DNA of 64,000 nt from Propionibacterium sp. (GCA_012517405.1 JAAYVB010000024.1:1-64000), one strand, 5' to 3'; positions 46,685-55,840 are shown, numbered from the stretch's first letter. Translations and numbers: made by a program. The notes: generated by a model not told the origin, from the sequence alone.

Positions 46685-46764
46685 CGGCCCCCGGCCGGCG
46701 GAGGCATGCTCACGCGAGGGTGGGCACCAGGGTCTTACCGGGTCAGGATGAACCGGCACCGGAT

Positions 46765-48810
46765 TCAGTGGTGGCTCTCGGCCGCATTGAGCTGCAGCAG
46801 ATAGACACTGTCGCGCAGTTTGGTGGCCTGCGCACGGCTCAAGGTTCCGGCCTCGTACATGTCCTGGATGAAGCCCAGCTCGAGACGGAAGCCCTCCTCC
46901 TCGACGGTGCGGATCGATTCCCACAGCTGGGCACGGTCCTCGCTGGCGCGGCCCTGCGCATCACCGGCCATCTGACGCTGCCTGCGGTACATCCGCAACA
47001 GCACCTCGTGATCGGTCTTCAGCCGCGACGCCGCTTTCGCGCGCTCGGCGACGCTGTGGTCGACCACGCCGCCGAGGTACTGCACCGCCCGTACCTCGAG
47101 CAGGATCTGGGCGTCCCTGGTCTTGCCGGAACGCCGGGCGCTCTCCCGCAGCTCGTCCGGACGCTGGCCGCGAAGTCTCCACTGCAGCGCCTGAGTGCGC
47201 ATCAAGGACGTGAAGATGCCGCGACGCTTTCCGGTCGACACCACCGACAGATTGCGTCGCAGGATGACCGAGCAAATACGTGCCGTCTCCGGGTCGATGG
47301 CGTCGGTGTACTTCAGTTCCTGCAGGTAGAGCTCCTGATCGGCGATCACCTCGGTGCGCAGCTGCTGCAGCACCGCGGCATGCTCGTCGTCCTCGGACAG
47401 TTCGCGGATCTGCAGCTTGTACTCGTTGACCACGATCGACACCGGCATCGCGGTGGCCGCGGTCGACTGTTCACGTAGCGCCCGGACGACCCTGTTCAAG
47501 ATCTCCACGTGAATGCGCGCCAGCTTCTGTTCCTCGCCGGAATTGTCGGCCTTGGGGGCGAGCACCGGCACCACGAAGTTGGCCAGCAGCAACGTCAGCA
47601 GGATGACACCGGAGGCCAGGAATATCAGCTCGTCACGCTGGGTGAACAGACTGCCGTCCGCGATCGTGTAGGGCAGGGTGAAGGAGATCGACAGGGTCAC
47701 CGCCCCTTTGGGACCCGCGAAGGTGGTGACCGCCGCGTCGCGAACCACCTGGGAGTTCAGCAGTTCGGTACCGGGCACCGTCCTGCTCAGTTTGCGTTTG
47801 TGCAGGATCTCCATCACGAGAATCCACCCGAAGCGCAGCGCCACCGACATGAACGTCACCGCGAAAATGAGCATGACGAGGCTGATCGGATTGGTGGCGT
47901 CCTCCCACGAATGCTCGATCGCATACGGCAGTTGCATGCCCAGCAGCACGAAGACCACGCCGTTGATGACGAATGTCAGCACTTCCCAGACGCTGGACGA
48001 GACGAGTCTGACGCGCGCCTGATAGCTGGAGCGCAGCTGCGGGAACAAGGTCATGACCAGGCCCGCGGCGACCACGCCCAGGATGCCGGACGCATGGATC
48101 TCCTCGGTGACCAGGAAGATGATGAACGGCGTGAGCACCTCGAAGACGACGTGGAAGACGGTGCTCTCCAGGCCGATCGCGCGCACCGAGCGCAGGATGA
48201 TCACCGCGAGAAGGCCGAGCAGCGCACCGGTGGTCAGCCCACCGAAGAATGACACTGCGAACGAGGCGCCGGCTTCGGCGAGGTGGAAAGCGCCGGTTAC
48301 CAGGGCTGCCACTGCGAACTGGAAGGAGACGATGCCGGACGCGTCGTTGATCAGGGCCTCACCCGACAGCAACGACTTCTGTCTCGTGTTCAGTTCTAGG
48401 CTTCGCGACAGCGCGGTCACGGCGGCTGCGTCGGTGGGGCCGAGCATCGCGCCCAGCGCGAACGCGCCTGCCAGCGGAATGGTCGGGGCCAGCCAGTTGA
48501 GGGCGAACCCGATGGCCAGGGCCGAAACGAGCACCAGACCGATCGCCAGCGACAGGATGCTGCCGAGGTTGCGCACGAACATCTGCTTGTTGATCTTGCG
48601 CGATTCATCGAAGAGCAGCGGGGCGATGAACAGCACCAGGAACAGTTCCGGGCTCGTCGAGATGTGCAGGGGCTCACCGACCACTGATGCCAGCAGTGCG
48701 CCGATCATGATCTGCACCAGCGGCAGCGCGAGTCGGGTCAGCAACTGATCCAGCACTGCGGACACCAGGACCACGGACAGCACCAGCAGGATGAGGTCGA
48801 AGGTCTCCAT
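46765..48810 (-). CDS. CPA1-family Na+/H+ antiporter
   Basis: 681 residues. About 12 membrane helices in the first ~410 residues: LFDESRKINKQM, GAMLGPTDAAAVTAL and SGEALINDASGIVSFQFAVAAL are the CPA1 core, with the ion-binding Asp in NDA. A ~270-residue helical cytoplasmic tail follows and may regulate activity. It exchanges Na+ or K+ for protons. It begins 6 bases after the sulfurtransferase stop, so both share an mRNA. Confidence 0.9.
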   Translation of the reverse strand: METFDLILLVLSVVLVSAVLDQLLTRLALPLVQIMIGALLASVVGEPLHISTSPELFLVLFIAPLLFDESRKINKQMFVRNLGSILSLAIGLVLVSALAIGFALNWLAPTIPLAGAFALGAMLGPTDAAAVTALSRSLELNTRQKSLLSGEALINDASGIVSFQFAVAALVTGAFHLAEAGASFAVSFFGGLTTGALLGLLAVIILRSVRAIGLESTVFHVVFEVLTPFIIFLVTEEIHASGILGVVAAGLVMTLFPQLRSSYQARVRLVSSSVWEVLTFVINGVVFVLLGMQLPYAIEHSWEDATNPISLVMLIFAVTFMSVALRFGWILVMEILHKRKLSRTVPGTELLNSQVVRDAAVTTFAGPKGAVTLSISFTLPYTIADGSLFTQRDELIFLASGVILLTLLLANFVVPVLAPKADNSGEEQKLARIHVEILNRVVRALREQSTAATAMPVSIVVNEYKLQIRELSEDDEHAAVLQQLRTEVIADQELYLQELKYTDAIDPETARICSVILRRNLSVVSTGKRRGIFTSLMRTQALQWRLRGQRPDELRESARRSGKTRDAQILLEVRAVQYLGGVVDHSVAERAKAASRLKTDHEVLLRMYRRQRQMAGDAQGRASEDRAQLWESIRTVEEEGFRLELGFIQDMYEAGTLSRAQATKLRDSVYLLQLNAAESHH

Positions 48811-48816
48811 ACGGTG

Positions 48817-49638
48817 CTATCCCCGTTCGCCCGGCTCTGCGCCGGTGGCAATCGGGCGTCCCGACGGTGCATATGCCGACCACGAGCCCACGAACAGTCG
48901 TCCGCGACCCAGGCCGGCATATTCCATCGCCAGCAGGTCGTGGCAGGCGGTCACTCCCGACCCGCAGTAGACGATCGCCTGCGCGGCGTCAGTGACACCG
49001 ATGGCCTGATACTGCTCCCGCAGCTGTTGCGGAGTGCGGAAGCGCAAGTTGGAGTCCAGATTGTCGCCCAGCGGGGCGTTCAGCGCGCCAGGGATGTGGC
49101 CCGCGGCCACCCCGGTCGGCTCTGTCGTGCCCTGGTAACGCTCGGAGGCGCGGGCGTCGATCACCAACGGTCCGGCAACGGCCTCGTCCATGGTGGCGGT
49201 CTGACCCTCGTCCCAGCCGCGCGCGGTGAACGACCCCTCAGCAGGATCGGGGATCTGCGTGGTGAGAGCATGCGGCCAGCTGTGCAGGCCGCCGTCCAGA
49301 AGCGCGGCCTCGACACCCAGTGCTCGCAGCATCCACACCAGACGTCCGGCGGAAAAGCCGCCAGCGTCGTCATAGGCGACCACCGTGGAATCGTCCGAGA
49401 TGCCGGCCCGGCTCATGGCGGCGGCGAAGTCGGCGGGATCGGGCAACGGGTGGCGTCCACCCTCGACGGTCGGCGCAGCGGACAGTTCGGTATCGAGGTC
49501 GATGAAGACCGCTCCGGGGATGTGACCTTCGAGATAGCTCTCGTATCCGGTAGTGGCGCCGAGCGCCCAGCGCAGGTCGACGATGACGGCCTCGGGGTGT
49601 TTCTCCAACCATGCAGGGCTGACTACGGGAACCATCAT
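48817..49638 (-). CDS. sseA: Thiosulfate/3-mercaptopyruvate sulfurtransferase
   Basis: 273 residues, two rhodanese domains. The active-site Cys is in IVYCGSGVTACHD (CGSGVTA loop, near residue 225). WLEKHPEAVIVDLRW and GHIPGAVFIDLD are family marks. It moves sulfur to cyanide or thiols. Two ATG codons in tandem begin the frame; the second, 49635, has better spacing to GAGG. Paired with the antiporter without an obvious functional reason. Confidence 0.92.
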   Translation of the reverse strand: MMVPVVSPAWLEKHPEAVIVDLRWALGATTGYESYLEGHIPGAVFIDLDTELSAAPTVEGGRHPLPDPADFAAAMSRAGISDDSTVVAYDDAGGFSAGRLVWMLRALGVEAALLDGGLHSWPHALTTQIPDPAEGSFTARGWDEGQTATMDEAVAGPLVIDARASERYQGTTEPTGVAAGHIPGALNAPLGDNLDSNLRFRTPQQLREQYQAIGVTDAAQAIVYCGSGVTACHDLLAMEYAGLGRGRLFVGSWSAYAPSGRPIATGAEPGERG

Positions 49639-49856
49639 CGCCTCATTTCGGACATACTCGTCTTGTTGGAGACGCCGTGGTGCTGAGTCATCATCGACGC
49701 CTGCCTTCTTCGGGTGGTTGGTCCGATTTTCCCATGGCTTGATGTGCGAACAGCACAGTTTCCATGCTCGTTGCCGGATTAGCCATCGGCGAATTCATCT
49801 GTTATGGGCCGGTGCTCGCCTGGCGAACGCGATCGGATTGGAGTAGACAGCCAGTC

Positions 49857-50255
49857 ATGAGAGCCCGACCCGAACCAGCCGTACGCTGCCCCTGCTGCTC
49901 GGGAGGCACCTGGGGTGCCTGCTGCGGGCGCTTTCTGGACGAGGGACTCAACCCGCCGACGCCGGAGGCGCTGATGTGTTCGCGCTTCTCGGCGTTCGCC
50001 GTCGGGGATGCCGACTACCTGCAGCGGACCTGGCATCCGGCAACCAGACCGCGCGCCATTGATCTCGACCCCGAACTCAACTGGTATCGCCTCGACGTGC
50101 TGGCCAGCCGCGGCGGTCCGTTCGACGATGACGGCATGGTCGAGTTCATCGCCTACTACCGCTCACCCGCCGGCAGAGGGCAGGTGCACGAGCGGTCCCG
50201 GTTCGAGAAGGTCGACGGGCATTGGCTGTATCTGCACGGCCTTCAGCTGGGCTGA
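49857..50255 (+). CDS. YchJ-family protein with N-terminal SEC-C-like zinc motif
   Basis: 132 residues. The CPCCSGGTWGACCG zinc cluster near the N-terminus and LMCSRFSAFAVGDADYLQRTWHPATRP mark YchJ (UPF0225). VEFIAYYRSPAGRGQVHERSRF follows the usual NTF2-like fold. Function unknown. The ATG is 7 bases after TAGACA, a near match to the leaderless pattern seen elsewhere. Convergent with the membrane hydrolase, 7 bases apart. Confidence 0.82.
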   Translation: MRARPEPAVRCPCCSGGTWGACCGRFLDEGLNPPTPEALMCSRFSAFAVGDADYLQRTWHPATRPRAIDLDPELNWYRLDVLASRGGPFDDDGMVEFIAYYRSPAGRGQVHERSRFEKVDGHWLYLHGLQLG

Positions 50256-50262
50256 CCGGCGG

Positions 50263-51270
50263 TCATCCCCGCTCGGGAGCGGCCCGGTCGGTGGCCAGAC
50301 CGGCTTCGACCAGCACCCGGACGATCTGGTCGACGGTCGCCTCCCGGGGCTCGCGCCCGTCAGGCAGCAGCGGGGCCGCCGAGAAGTAGCCGCCCTTGCC
50401 GGCGTGTTTGAGCGGGCCGATCCTGATGATCTCCAGCCGCCCGTCGCGGCGGGCCCGGTTCCACGGCGAATCGCGGAAGACCGGCCAGCGCCGGGCGAAG
50501 AACAGCACCCCGAGGCTCTGTACCTTGTCGGTGTCGCCACGCAGGTGCCAGATCTGCTGGGCGCGGTCGAGTCCGGGGTCGGCGGACAGGATGCCCGCCA
50601 TCGACATCACCCGCACCGGGATGCCCAGCGCAGCCAGGTACCAGGCTGCCCCGGCGGCGATCTGGGCACCGCCACTCCAGCCGAGCAGGGTGACCGGACG
50701 ACGATGCTCCGGCGCATAGCCGTTGCGGATGAGTGCCGCAGCGATCTGATCGGCGATGGCCAGATTGAAGACCGGGCCGTAGCGCCGGTCGGAGCTGACG
50801 AACATCTGGAACGCATTGCGCAGGTTGATCCCGAACGCCAGCGCCCTCAGCCGGTTCTTCTCGAATTTCCAGCGTGCCAACGCCTGCCAGACGCGGCTGA
50901 ACCGGCGGCCCTGGGTCAGGGCCGTGTTGGCCACCGAGTAGGGGTAGATCTGCCAGATCACCCGGGTTCGGCCGATGCGTTCGGCGAGTCGTTCAACCAG
51001 GGGGATTTCGACCACCGGAAGCTCATCTGGGCCGCTGATGCCGAGGCCCGACAGATAGACCAGATAGTGCCCCTGTTCGGCGGGCAGGGCGGCCGGCACC
51101 GCATCGTCGGGTTGGTCGCCCGGATGCCCGAAAGCCTCGTCGAGCGATGGCCAGCGGATCGTCGGCTCGTCCATCTCGCCGCGCCGCCACCAGCTCAGCG
51201 CTTCCCGGGGGGCGATCAGCCCCGCGATCACCAAGCCGGCCACGATGATCGCGACGATCTGCCCGATCAT
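50263..51270 (-). CDS. Membrane-anchored alpha/beta-hydrolase-like protein
   Basis: 335 residues. An N-terminal helix (IGQIVAIIVAGLVIAGLI) anchors the protein. YLSGLGISGPDELP and the nucleophile elbow LLGWSGGAQIAAGAAWYL (Ser, about residue 196) indicate an alpha/beta hydrolase, with possible Asp and His late in the sequence (HLRGDTDKV, LKHAGKGGYF). Substrate unknown. Its ATG overlaps the upstream membrane-protein stop (ATGA), so the pair is translationally coupled. Confidence 0.65.
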   Translation of the reverse strand: MIGQIVAIIVAGLVIAGLIAPREALSWWRRGEMDEPTIRWPSLDEAFGHPGDQPDDAVPAALPAEQGHYLVYLSGLGISGPDELPVVEIPLVERLAERIGRTRVIWQIYPYSVANTALTQGRRFSRVWQALARWKFEKNRLRALAFGINLRNAFQMFVSSDRRYGPVFNLAIADQIAAALIRNGYAPEHRRPVTLLGWSGGAQIAAGAAWYLAALGIPVRVMSMAGILSADPGLDRAQQIWHLRGDTDKVQSLGVLFFARRWPVFRDSPWNRARRDGRLEIIRIGPLKHAGKGGYFSAAPLLPDGREPREATVDQIVRVLVEAGLATDRAAPERG

Positions 51271-51911
51271 CGTGGCTCCCCCATCTTCGCCGATGCCATC
51301 AGGTCGCGTCCGGTCAGTCCCGGCGAGCCGCTGACCAGGCAGAACACCCGTTCACGCAGCCGGATCGGAGAACGCTCGATGGCAACGTCGATCGCCTCGG
51401 CGGCCAGCCACGCGGCCGCTGCGACAGCCAGCGCAGCTGTGCTGCCCACGCCCAAGGCCGGACGCAGCAGCTGCCACAGCAACAGCAGATGCCAGACCTT
51501 CACGATGCGTGCCACCCCCGGCCCGGTGTAGGGCAGCACGACGAGGAAGCCCAGCCAGTAGGGGGCGAAGGCGATCAGCACGCTCGGCAGCACGGCGCCG
51601 ATCCGCGGTGAGCCACCCAGCAGGAGCCAGCCCAGGCCGGTCACCAGGGCAGCCTCGATGGCCGCGGCCAGCAGCGTCCCGAGCCCGGAAGCGACGAGGG
51701 TGAGCAGCGTGCGCCAGCGTCCGACCCGGTTGATCGCCAGCAGGGCCCACTGCCCCACCATCAGTGAGATGCCGGCCACGACGCCGGCTCCGACCGGAAC
51801 CGCCCATGCGAACTGCGCCAGGTGCTGTGCGGCGCAGGAGGAGTCGACGGCCAGTCCGCAGCCGACGGTGCCCATCAGCGCGTTCACGTATTCGCCAAGC
51901 CAGCTCCCCAC
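51267..51911 (-). CDS. Membrane protein of unknown function, partner of the hydrolase
   Basis: 214 residues from a GTG at 51911 with five or so membrane helices (LAQFAWAVPVGAGVVAGISLMVGQWALL, LTLVASGLGTLLAAAIEAALVTGLGWLLLGG, SVLIAFAPYWLGFLVVLPY) and a cytoplasmic Arg-rich end. No family recognised. Coupled by a four-base overlap to the downstream alpha/beta hydrolase, so the two may form a lipid- or envelope-modifying pair (inference). The start is uncertain; an ATG lies 12 codons later. Confidence 0.6.
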   Translation of the reverse strand: MGSWLGEYVNALMGTVGCGLAVDSSCAAQHLAQFAWAVPVGAGVVAGISLMVGQWALLAINRVGRWRTLLTLVASGLGTLLAAAIEAALVTGLGWLLLGGSPRIGAVLPSVLIAFAPYWLGFLVVLPYTGPGVARIVKVWHLLLLWQLLRPALGVGSTAALAVAAAAWLAAEAIDVAIERSPIRLRERVFCLVSGSPGLTGRDLMASAKMGEPR

Positions 51912-51962
51912 GCCGCCAGTCTGACACGCGTGGGCCAGCCGGTGGCCATTGCTCTGCGACCA

Positions 51963-51968
51963 TATGGT
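51963..51968 (+). promoter_or_regulatory. -10 hexamer TATGGT of a leaderless promoter (nfo)
   Basis: TATGGT, 6 bases, then the nfo ATG; no Shine-Dalgarno sequence. Confidence 0.5.
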
Positions 51969-51974
51969 TGGCCC

Positions 51975-52769
51975 ATGACCTTCGAACTCGGCATCACCGT
52001 CGACCAGTCCGATCCGATCGGCGAAGCGGCAGCCTGCCCCGCGCCCATCGTGCAGCTGCTGATCGGCGATCCGCAGAGTTGGAAGACCCCCAAGCTCGGC
52101 TATCCTGCCGGGCCCGAGGCGCTGCGGGACGCCGCCGAGTCGGCCGGGGTGGGCATCTACGTGCACGCTCCCCATGTGATCAATGTGGCGTCGACCAACA
52201 ACCGGATCCGCATCCCGAGCCGCAAACTGCTGCAGCAGCATGTCAGCATGGCTGCCAGGATCGGAGCACGCGGGGTCATCGTGCACGGCGGTCATGTCAC
52301 CGCGAACGACGATCCGGAGCAGGGCTATGAGAACTGGTTCAAGGCCGTCGACGGCTTGCACCTGGACTGCCCGATCCTGATCGAGAACACCGCCGGTGGC
52401 TCACATGCCATGACCCGTCATCTGGACTCCATCGCCAGGTTGTGGGAGGCGATCGGCACGGCTTCCGACTTCGATCGGGTGGGGTTCTGCCTCGACACCT
52501 GCCATGCGCATGCCTCCGGCGAGGATCTTTCCGACATCGTGGGGCGGCTGCGCGCGATCACCGGGCGCATCGATCTGGTGCACCTCAACGACTCCCGGGA
52601 CGCCGCCGGGTCGGGCGCTGATCGGCATGCCCATCTGGGGCAGGGCCAGATCGATCCGCAGCTGCTGGTGGACGTGGTCCGCCAGGCGGCCGCGCCGACC
52701 ATCTTGGAGACCCACGGCAGCGTGCAGGATCAGTGCCAGGACATGGCCTGGCTCAATCAGCGTCTGTGA
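51975..52769 (+). CDS. nfo: Endonuclease IV (AP endonuclease)
   Basis: 264 residues, a TIM-barrel with the zinc ligands of endonuclease IV: YVHAPHVIN, VIVHGGHV, LIENTAGG, FCLDTCHAHASG, VHLNDSRDAAGSGADRHAHLGQG and LETHGS. It cuts DNA 5' of abasic sites in base-excision repair. Length matches the actinobacterial form. The end lies 3 bases from the convergent isochorismatase-like gene. Confidence 0.93.
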   Translation: MTFELGITVDQSDPIGEAAACPAPIVQLLIGDPQSWKTPKLGYPAGPEALRDAAESAGVGIYVHAPHVINVASTNNRIRIPSRKLLQQHVSMAARIGARGVIVHGGHVTANDDPEQGYENWFKAVDGLHLDCPILIENTAGGSHAMTRHLDSIARLWEAIGTASDFDRVGFCLDTCHAHASGEDLSDIVGRLRAITGRIDLVHLNDSRDAAGSGADRHAHLGQGQIDPQLLVDVVRQAAAPTILETHGSVQDQCQDMAWLNQRL

Positions 52770-52772
52770 CCC

Positions 52773-53423
52773 TCAGATCTGCCCGGGAATCTCAACGCCC
52801 AGATCGGAGTCGTCCTCGGCGTCCTGCTCGGCTTGGCTGATCAGGTCCAGGTCGTCGGGTTCGTCGCCGCTGCCGAAGTCGACATTGGCCGCGGCCACCA
52901 GGTTCCCGGTCACGTCGGGGTCGAGATCGAGCCAGACCATCCGATTGACGAAGGCGGCCAGCTGGCGTCCGCTGAAATCGCAGTCGTCGAAGCGAGCGGG
53001 CGCAGCCAGATGAGCGTCCTCAATCAAGGTGACGTCCCAGCCGCGGTGCACCGCCCCGAGGTAGGTCTGCACTACGCCGTGGTCGGAGCCGAGCCCGGCC
53101 AGCCACAACTGGCCCGCCTCGGCTGCCTCGAGTTCGCCGGCCAAATCGGTGTCGATGAAACCGTCATCCCAGCGGTGGTCGATCAGCGTCTCGCCCGGAA
53201 TGGGCGTGAGTTCGTCGGCCAGTTGCCATCCTGGCTCCCCGACCCGCAGCGCGGCGTCGACGCGTCGCAGCCAGATCACCGGCACCGCGGCCAGCCGCGC
53301 CCGGGCGACCAGGTCGGCCATCACGACCAGGGTGTTCACGCTGCCGGGGATCTGTTCGGCGAAGTGCTGCTGCGCGTCCACGATGACCAGCGCCGAGGCG
53401 GTTCGCTGCGGGAATCGACTCAT
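52773..53423 (-). CDS. Isochorismatase-fold protein with altered catalytic residues
   Basis: 216 residues. The fold is clear (ALVIVDAQQHFAE, VPVIWLRRVD, DDGFIDTDLAGEL, DVTLIEDAH). The first catalytic Asp is kept in VDAQ. The usual Lys is His/Arg (DHRWDDGF), and the usual nucleophilic Cys is Gly (GLGSDHGVVQT). An acidic C-terminal tail is added. Some true isochorismatases also lack the Cys, so it might still be active by another route or have become a binding protein. ATG 6 bases after TAGGCT, leaderless. Confidence 0.75.
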   Translation of the reverse strand: MSRFPQRTASALVIVDAQQHFAEQIPGSVNTLVVMADLVARARLAAVPVIWLRRVDAALRVGEPGWQLADELTPIPGETLIDHRWDDGFIDTDLAGELEAAEAGQLWLAGLGSDHGVVQTYLGAVHRGWDVTLIEDAHLAAPARFDDCDFSGRQLAAFVNRMVWLDLDPDVTGNLVAAANVDFGSGDEPDDLDLISQAEQDAEDDSDLGVEIPGQI

Positions 53424-53429
53424 GCCGCG

Positions 53430-53435
53430 AGCCTA
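53430..53435 (-). promoter_or_regulatory. -10 hexamer TAGGCT of a leaderless promoter (isochorismatase-fold gene)
   Basis: TAGGCT, 6 bases, then the ATG at 53423; no Shine-Dalgarno sequence. Confidence 0.45.
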
Positions 53436-53530
53436 CTCGGCCGCGGCGCCGTGCGGGCCGCAGTGCGGGACCGCCCGTCCGGGATGCCCGGCTGGGGCAT
53501 AATCCGAGGTCTGCTCCAGAATGAGGTTCG

Positions 53531-54121
53531 ATGACTGCCACCATCGCGGGAATGCTCGCCGGATTCTCGCTGATCATCGCGATCGGCGCCCAGAATGCCT
53601 TCGTGCTGCGACAAGGTATCCGCCGTGAGCATGTCGGCGTCGTGGTGAGCATCTGCGCGGCCTGTGACTTCGTCCTTATCATTGCCGGCACGCTGGGGGT
53701 TGGAGCCCTGGTGACCGCGCACCCGGTCGTCCTGACGGTGTTCAAGTGGGCGGGCGCGGCCTATCTGCTGTGGTTCGCGTTCACGTCGTTTCGCTCGGCG
53801 ATGCAGCCGCAAGCGCTCGAGATGCGCGAGAGCTCGCCGTCGCGGTCGATCGTGCTGAGTGCTCTGGCGATCACGCTGCTGAACCCGCACGTCTACCTCG
53901 ACACGGTCGTGATGCTCGGCAACCTGGCCAACCAGCACGGCCCCGATCGCTGGTGGTTCACCCTCGGCGCCTGCCTGGCCAGTCTCATCTGGTTCCCGGC
54001 CCTCGGTTACGGAGCCCGGGCCCTGGCCGGTCCGCTTGGGCGGCCCGGGGTCTGGCGGCTCATCGATCTGGTTATCGGGATGGTGATGATCGCGATCGCG
54101 ATCAGACTCATCACCTTGTGA
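53531..54121 (+). CDS. LysE/ArgO-type amino acid exporter
   Basis: 196 residues, five or six membrane helices. GFSLIIAIGAQNAFVLRQGIRREHV and the ALAITLLNPHVYLDTVVMLG motif are diagnostic of the LysE family, and the first fits the lysine/arginine branch. It exports basic amino acids when they accumulate. No LysG-type regulator is adjacent. ATG preceded by GAGG four bases away, and a CATAAT -10-like element lies near 53498. Confidence 0.9.
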   Translation: MTATIAGMLAGFSLIIAIGAQNAFVLRQGIRREHVGVVVSICAACDFVLIIAGTLGVGALVTAHPVVLTVFKWAGAAYLLWFAFTSFRSAMQPQALEMRESSPSRSIVLSALAITLLNPHVYLDTVVMLGNLANQHGPDRWWFTLGACLASLIWFPALGYGARALAGPLGRPGVWRLIDLVIGMVMIAIAIRLITL

Positions 54122-54245
54122 CCACCAATGCCGCTGCGATGTGACCACCAACGCCGCCGCGATCGCCGGTCAGCTGGGCCTGTGGAACCATGGAGGCAGG
54201 CAGTCGCCTGCCAGGACCCGAGGCATACAGAAAGAGGGCGTAACG

Positions 54246-54644
54246 ATGGGTTTCCGGGATTTCTTCGGCAAGGAGCCCCCGGCCGCTGACGAATCGACGA
54301 TCTCGGTTCCGGACGCCTTGGGCATGCTTGCCAAGGGTGGTGCGATCATCGACATCCGCAGCCGGACCGAGTACGAACGCGGTCACATCCCCGGGTCGAG
54401 GCTGATCGCGGTCACCGATCTGCAGCCGTCGGCGATGGACGCGATCTGGGGCGACGATCCGCTGGCGATGCTCGATCCCGACACCGCCCAGAAGGCCATC
54501 ATCGTGGTGAGTTCCACGCCGGCTCATGCGGCCGCAGTGGCTCACCTGCTACGCGATCAGCAACTGAACGCCTATTGCCTGGCGGGGGGCCTGTTGGGTT
54601 GGGTCCGCGACGGACAGGTGCTGATCCCCGGCCCACCTCGTTGA
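54246..54644 (+). CDS. Rhodanese-like protein lacking the active-site Cys
   Basis: 132 residues from the ATG at 54246, with GAGGG ~8 bases upstream. After ISVPDALGMLAKGGAIIDIRSRTEYERGHIPGSRLI the expected CxxxxR loop is VVSSTPAHAA, so the Cys is Ser. The end (YCLAGGLLGWVRDGQ) is typical. It probably binds rather than transfers sulfur. Located just upstream of the ribosomal rpsF operon. Confidence 0.8.
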   Translation: MGFRDFFGKEPPAADESTISVPDALGMLAKGGAIIDIRSRTEYERGHIPGSRLIAVTDLQPSAMDAIWGDDPLAMLDPDTAQKAIIVVSSTPAHAAAVAHLLRDQQLNAYCLAGGLLGWVRDGQVLIPGPPR

Positions 54645-54669
54645 TTGGCGCGAGGCCGCGCCCGGAAGG

Positions 54670-54780
54670 TAGACTCGTGCTTTGTGTCGGACGCGTCCGT
54701 AGCGTCCCTCGCATGCAATACGCCCTCCTGCCACGGGAAATACCCGCGGCCGCCTAGTCCGAAGGAGGTGGAGTTCGCGT
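54670..54780 (+). promoter_or_regulatory. rpsF promoter and ~100-base leader
   Basis: TAGACT (54670-54675) is a good -10 hexamer; no clear -35. The leader contains GGACGC/GCGTCC and CGGG/CCCG stems, then a strong GAAGGAGGT ribosome site. Leaders of rpsF operons often bind S6:S18 for feedback control; a match to that motif was not established here. Confidence 0.5.
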
Positions 54781-55071
54781 ATGCGTAAGTACGAGATCAT
54801 GATCATCATTGACCCCGATGTCGACGAGCGTCAGGTGCCGGCTCTGCTGGAGAAGCATCTGAAGGTCATCACCGCGTCCAATGGCACTGTCGACGGTCAG
54901 GACGTCTGGGGCAAGCGCCGGATGGCCTACGAGATCAACAAGAAGGCCGAAGGCACCTATGCGGTGCTCAATGTCACGGCCCCCGCCGATGCGGTCAAGG
55001 AAATGGATCGGCTCATGTCCATCGATGAGCAGATCATGCGCGCCAAGGTGATGCGCACCGACAAGAAGTGA
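54781..55071 (+). CDS. rpsF: 30S ribosomal protein S6
   Basis: 96 residues, the full length of S6 (MRKYEIMIIIDPDVDERQVPALLEKHL, WGKRRMAYEINKKAEGTYAVLNV). It forms a heterodimer with S18 on the 30S platform. First gene of the conserved rpsF-ssb-rpsR-rplI operon. Confidence 0.98.
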   Translation: MRKYEIMIIIDPDVDERQVPALLEKHLKVITASNGTVDGQDVWGKRRMAYEINKKAEGTYAVLNVTAPADAVKEMDRLMSIDEQIMRAKVMRTDKK

Positions 55072-55187
55072 GTCAGCTCGGCGAGATTGTCCACAGATCG
55101 GCAGCACTCTGAGCGTTTGTCAGTGGGCTGACCAATACTTGAAGAACTCGCCACAACTCGCTTTCACACTCGTAACGGAGGAATCTC

Positions 55188-55739
55188 ATGGCAGGTGAGA
55201 CCCAGATCACACTGGTCGGCAATCTGACCGCTGACCCCGAACTACGGTTCACGCCGTCGGGTGCAGCGGTGGCCAACTTCACCGTGGCGTCGACACCGCG
55301 CACCTTCGATCGTCAATCCAATGAATGGAAAGACGGCGAAACCATGTTCCTCAACTGCTCGATCTGGCGTCAGGCGGCCGAAAACGTCGCTGAGACGCTG
55401 ACCAAGGGCATGCGGGTGATCGTTTCGGGCCGCCTGCGTTCGCGCAGCTACGACGACCGTGAGGGCAATCGCCGCACGGTCTTCGAAGTGGACGTCGACG
55501 AGGTCGGGCCGTCGCTTCGGTACGCCACGGCCAAGGTCAACCGGACCTCGTCGGGTTCCGGTGGTGGCTGGCAGGGCGGTGGCCAAGGCGGTCAGGGCAA
55601 CCAGGGTGGCTACAACCAAGGTGGTCACAGCCAGGGCCCGGGCCAGGACAACTGGCAGGCCGGTGGCTCGTCCTCGCCCAACCGCGGGGTCTCCAACGAC
55701 CCGTGGGCCGGCGCCCAGAGCGAAGAACCGCCCTTCTGA
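55188..55739 (+). CDS. ssb: Single-stranded DNA-binding protein
   Basis: 183 residues. OB fold in residues 1-110 ([59 protein letters not shown]), a Gly/Gln-rich disordered linker, and the acidic tip EEPPF that recruits repair and replication proteins. ATG with GGAGG upstream. Confidence 0.97.
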   Translation: MAGETQITLVGNLTADPELRFTPSGAAVANFTVASTPRTFDRQSNEWKDGETMFLNCSIWRQAAENVAETLTKGMRVIVSGRLRSRSYDDREGNRRTVFEVDVDEVGPSLRYATAKVNRTSSGSGGGWQGGGQGGQGNQGGYNQGGHSQGPGQDNWQAGGSSSPNRGVSNDPWAGAQSEEPPF

Positions 55740-55788
55740 TCGTCCGATCAGATCGGCAACACAACTAACCACAAGGCACATTCCGGCG

Positions 55789-55818
55789 TGAGCCGGGCTC
55801 AGGGAACGCCAAGTTCCC
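55789..55818 (+). promoter_or_regulatory. Two hairpins in the ssb-rpsR gap
   Basis: TGAGCC/GGCTCA and GGGAAC-5-GTTCCC stand in tandem ~25 bases before rpsR. They may control S18 and L9 translation or processing. Confidence 0.4.
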
Positions 55819-55840
55819 GTCTGAACTAAGGAGCACCACA

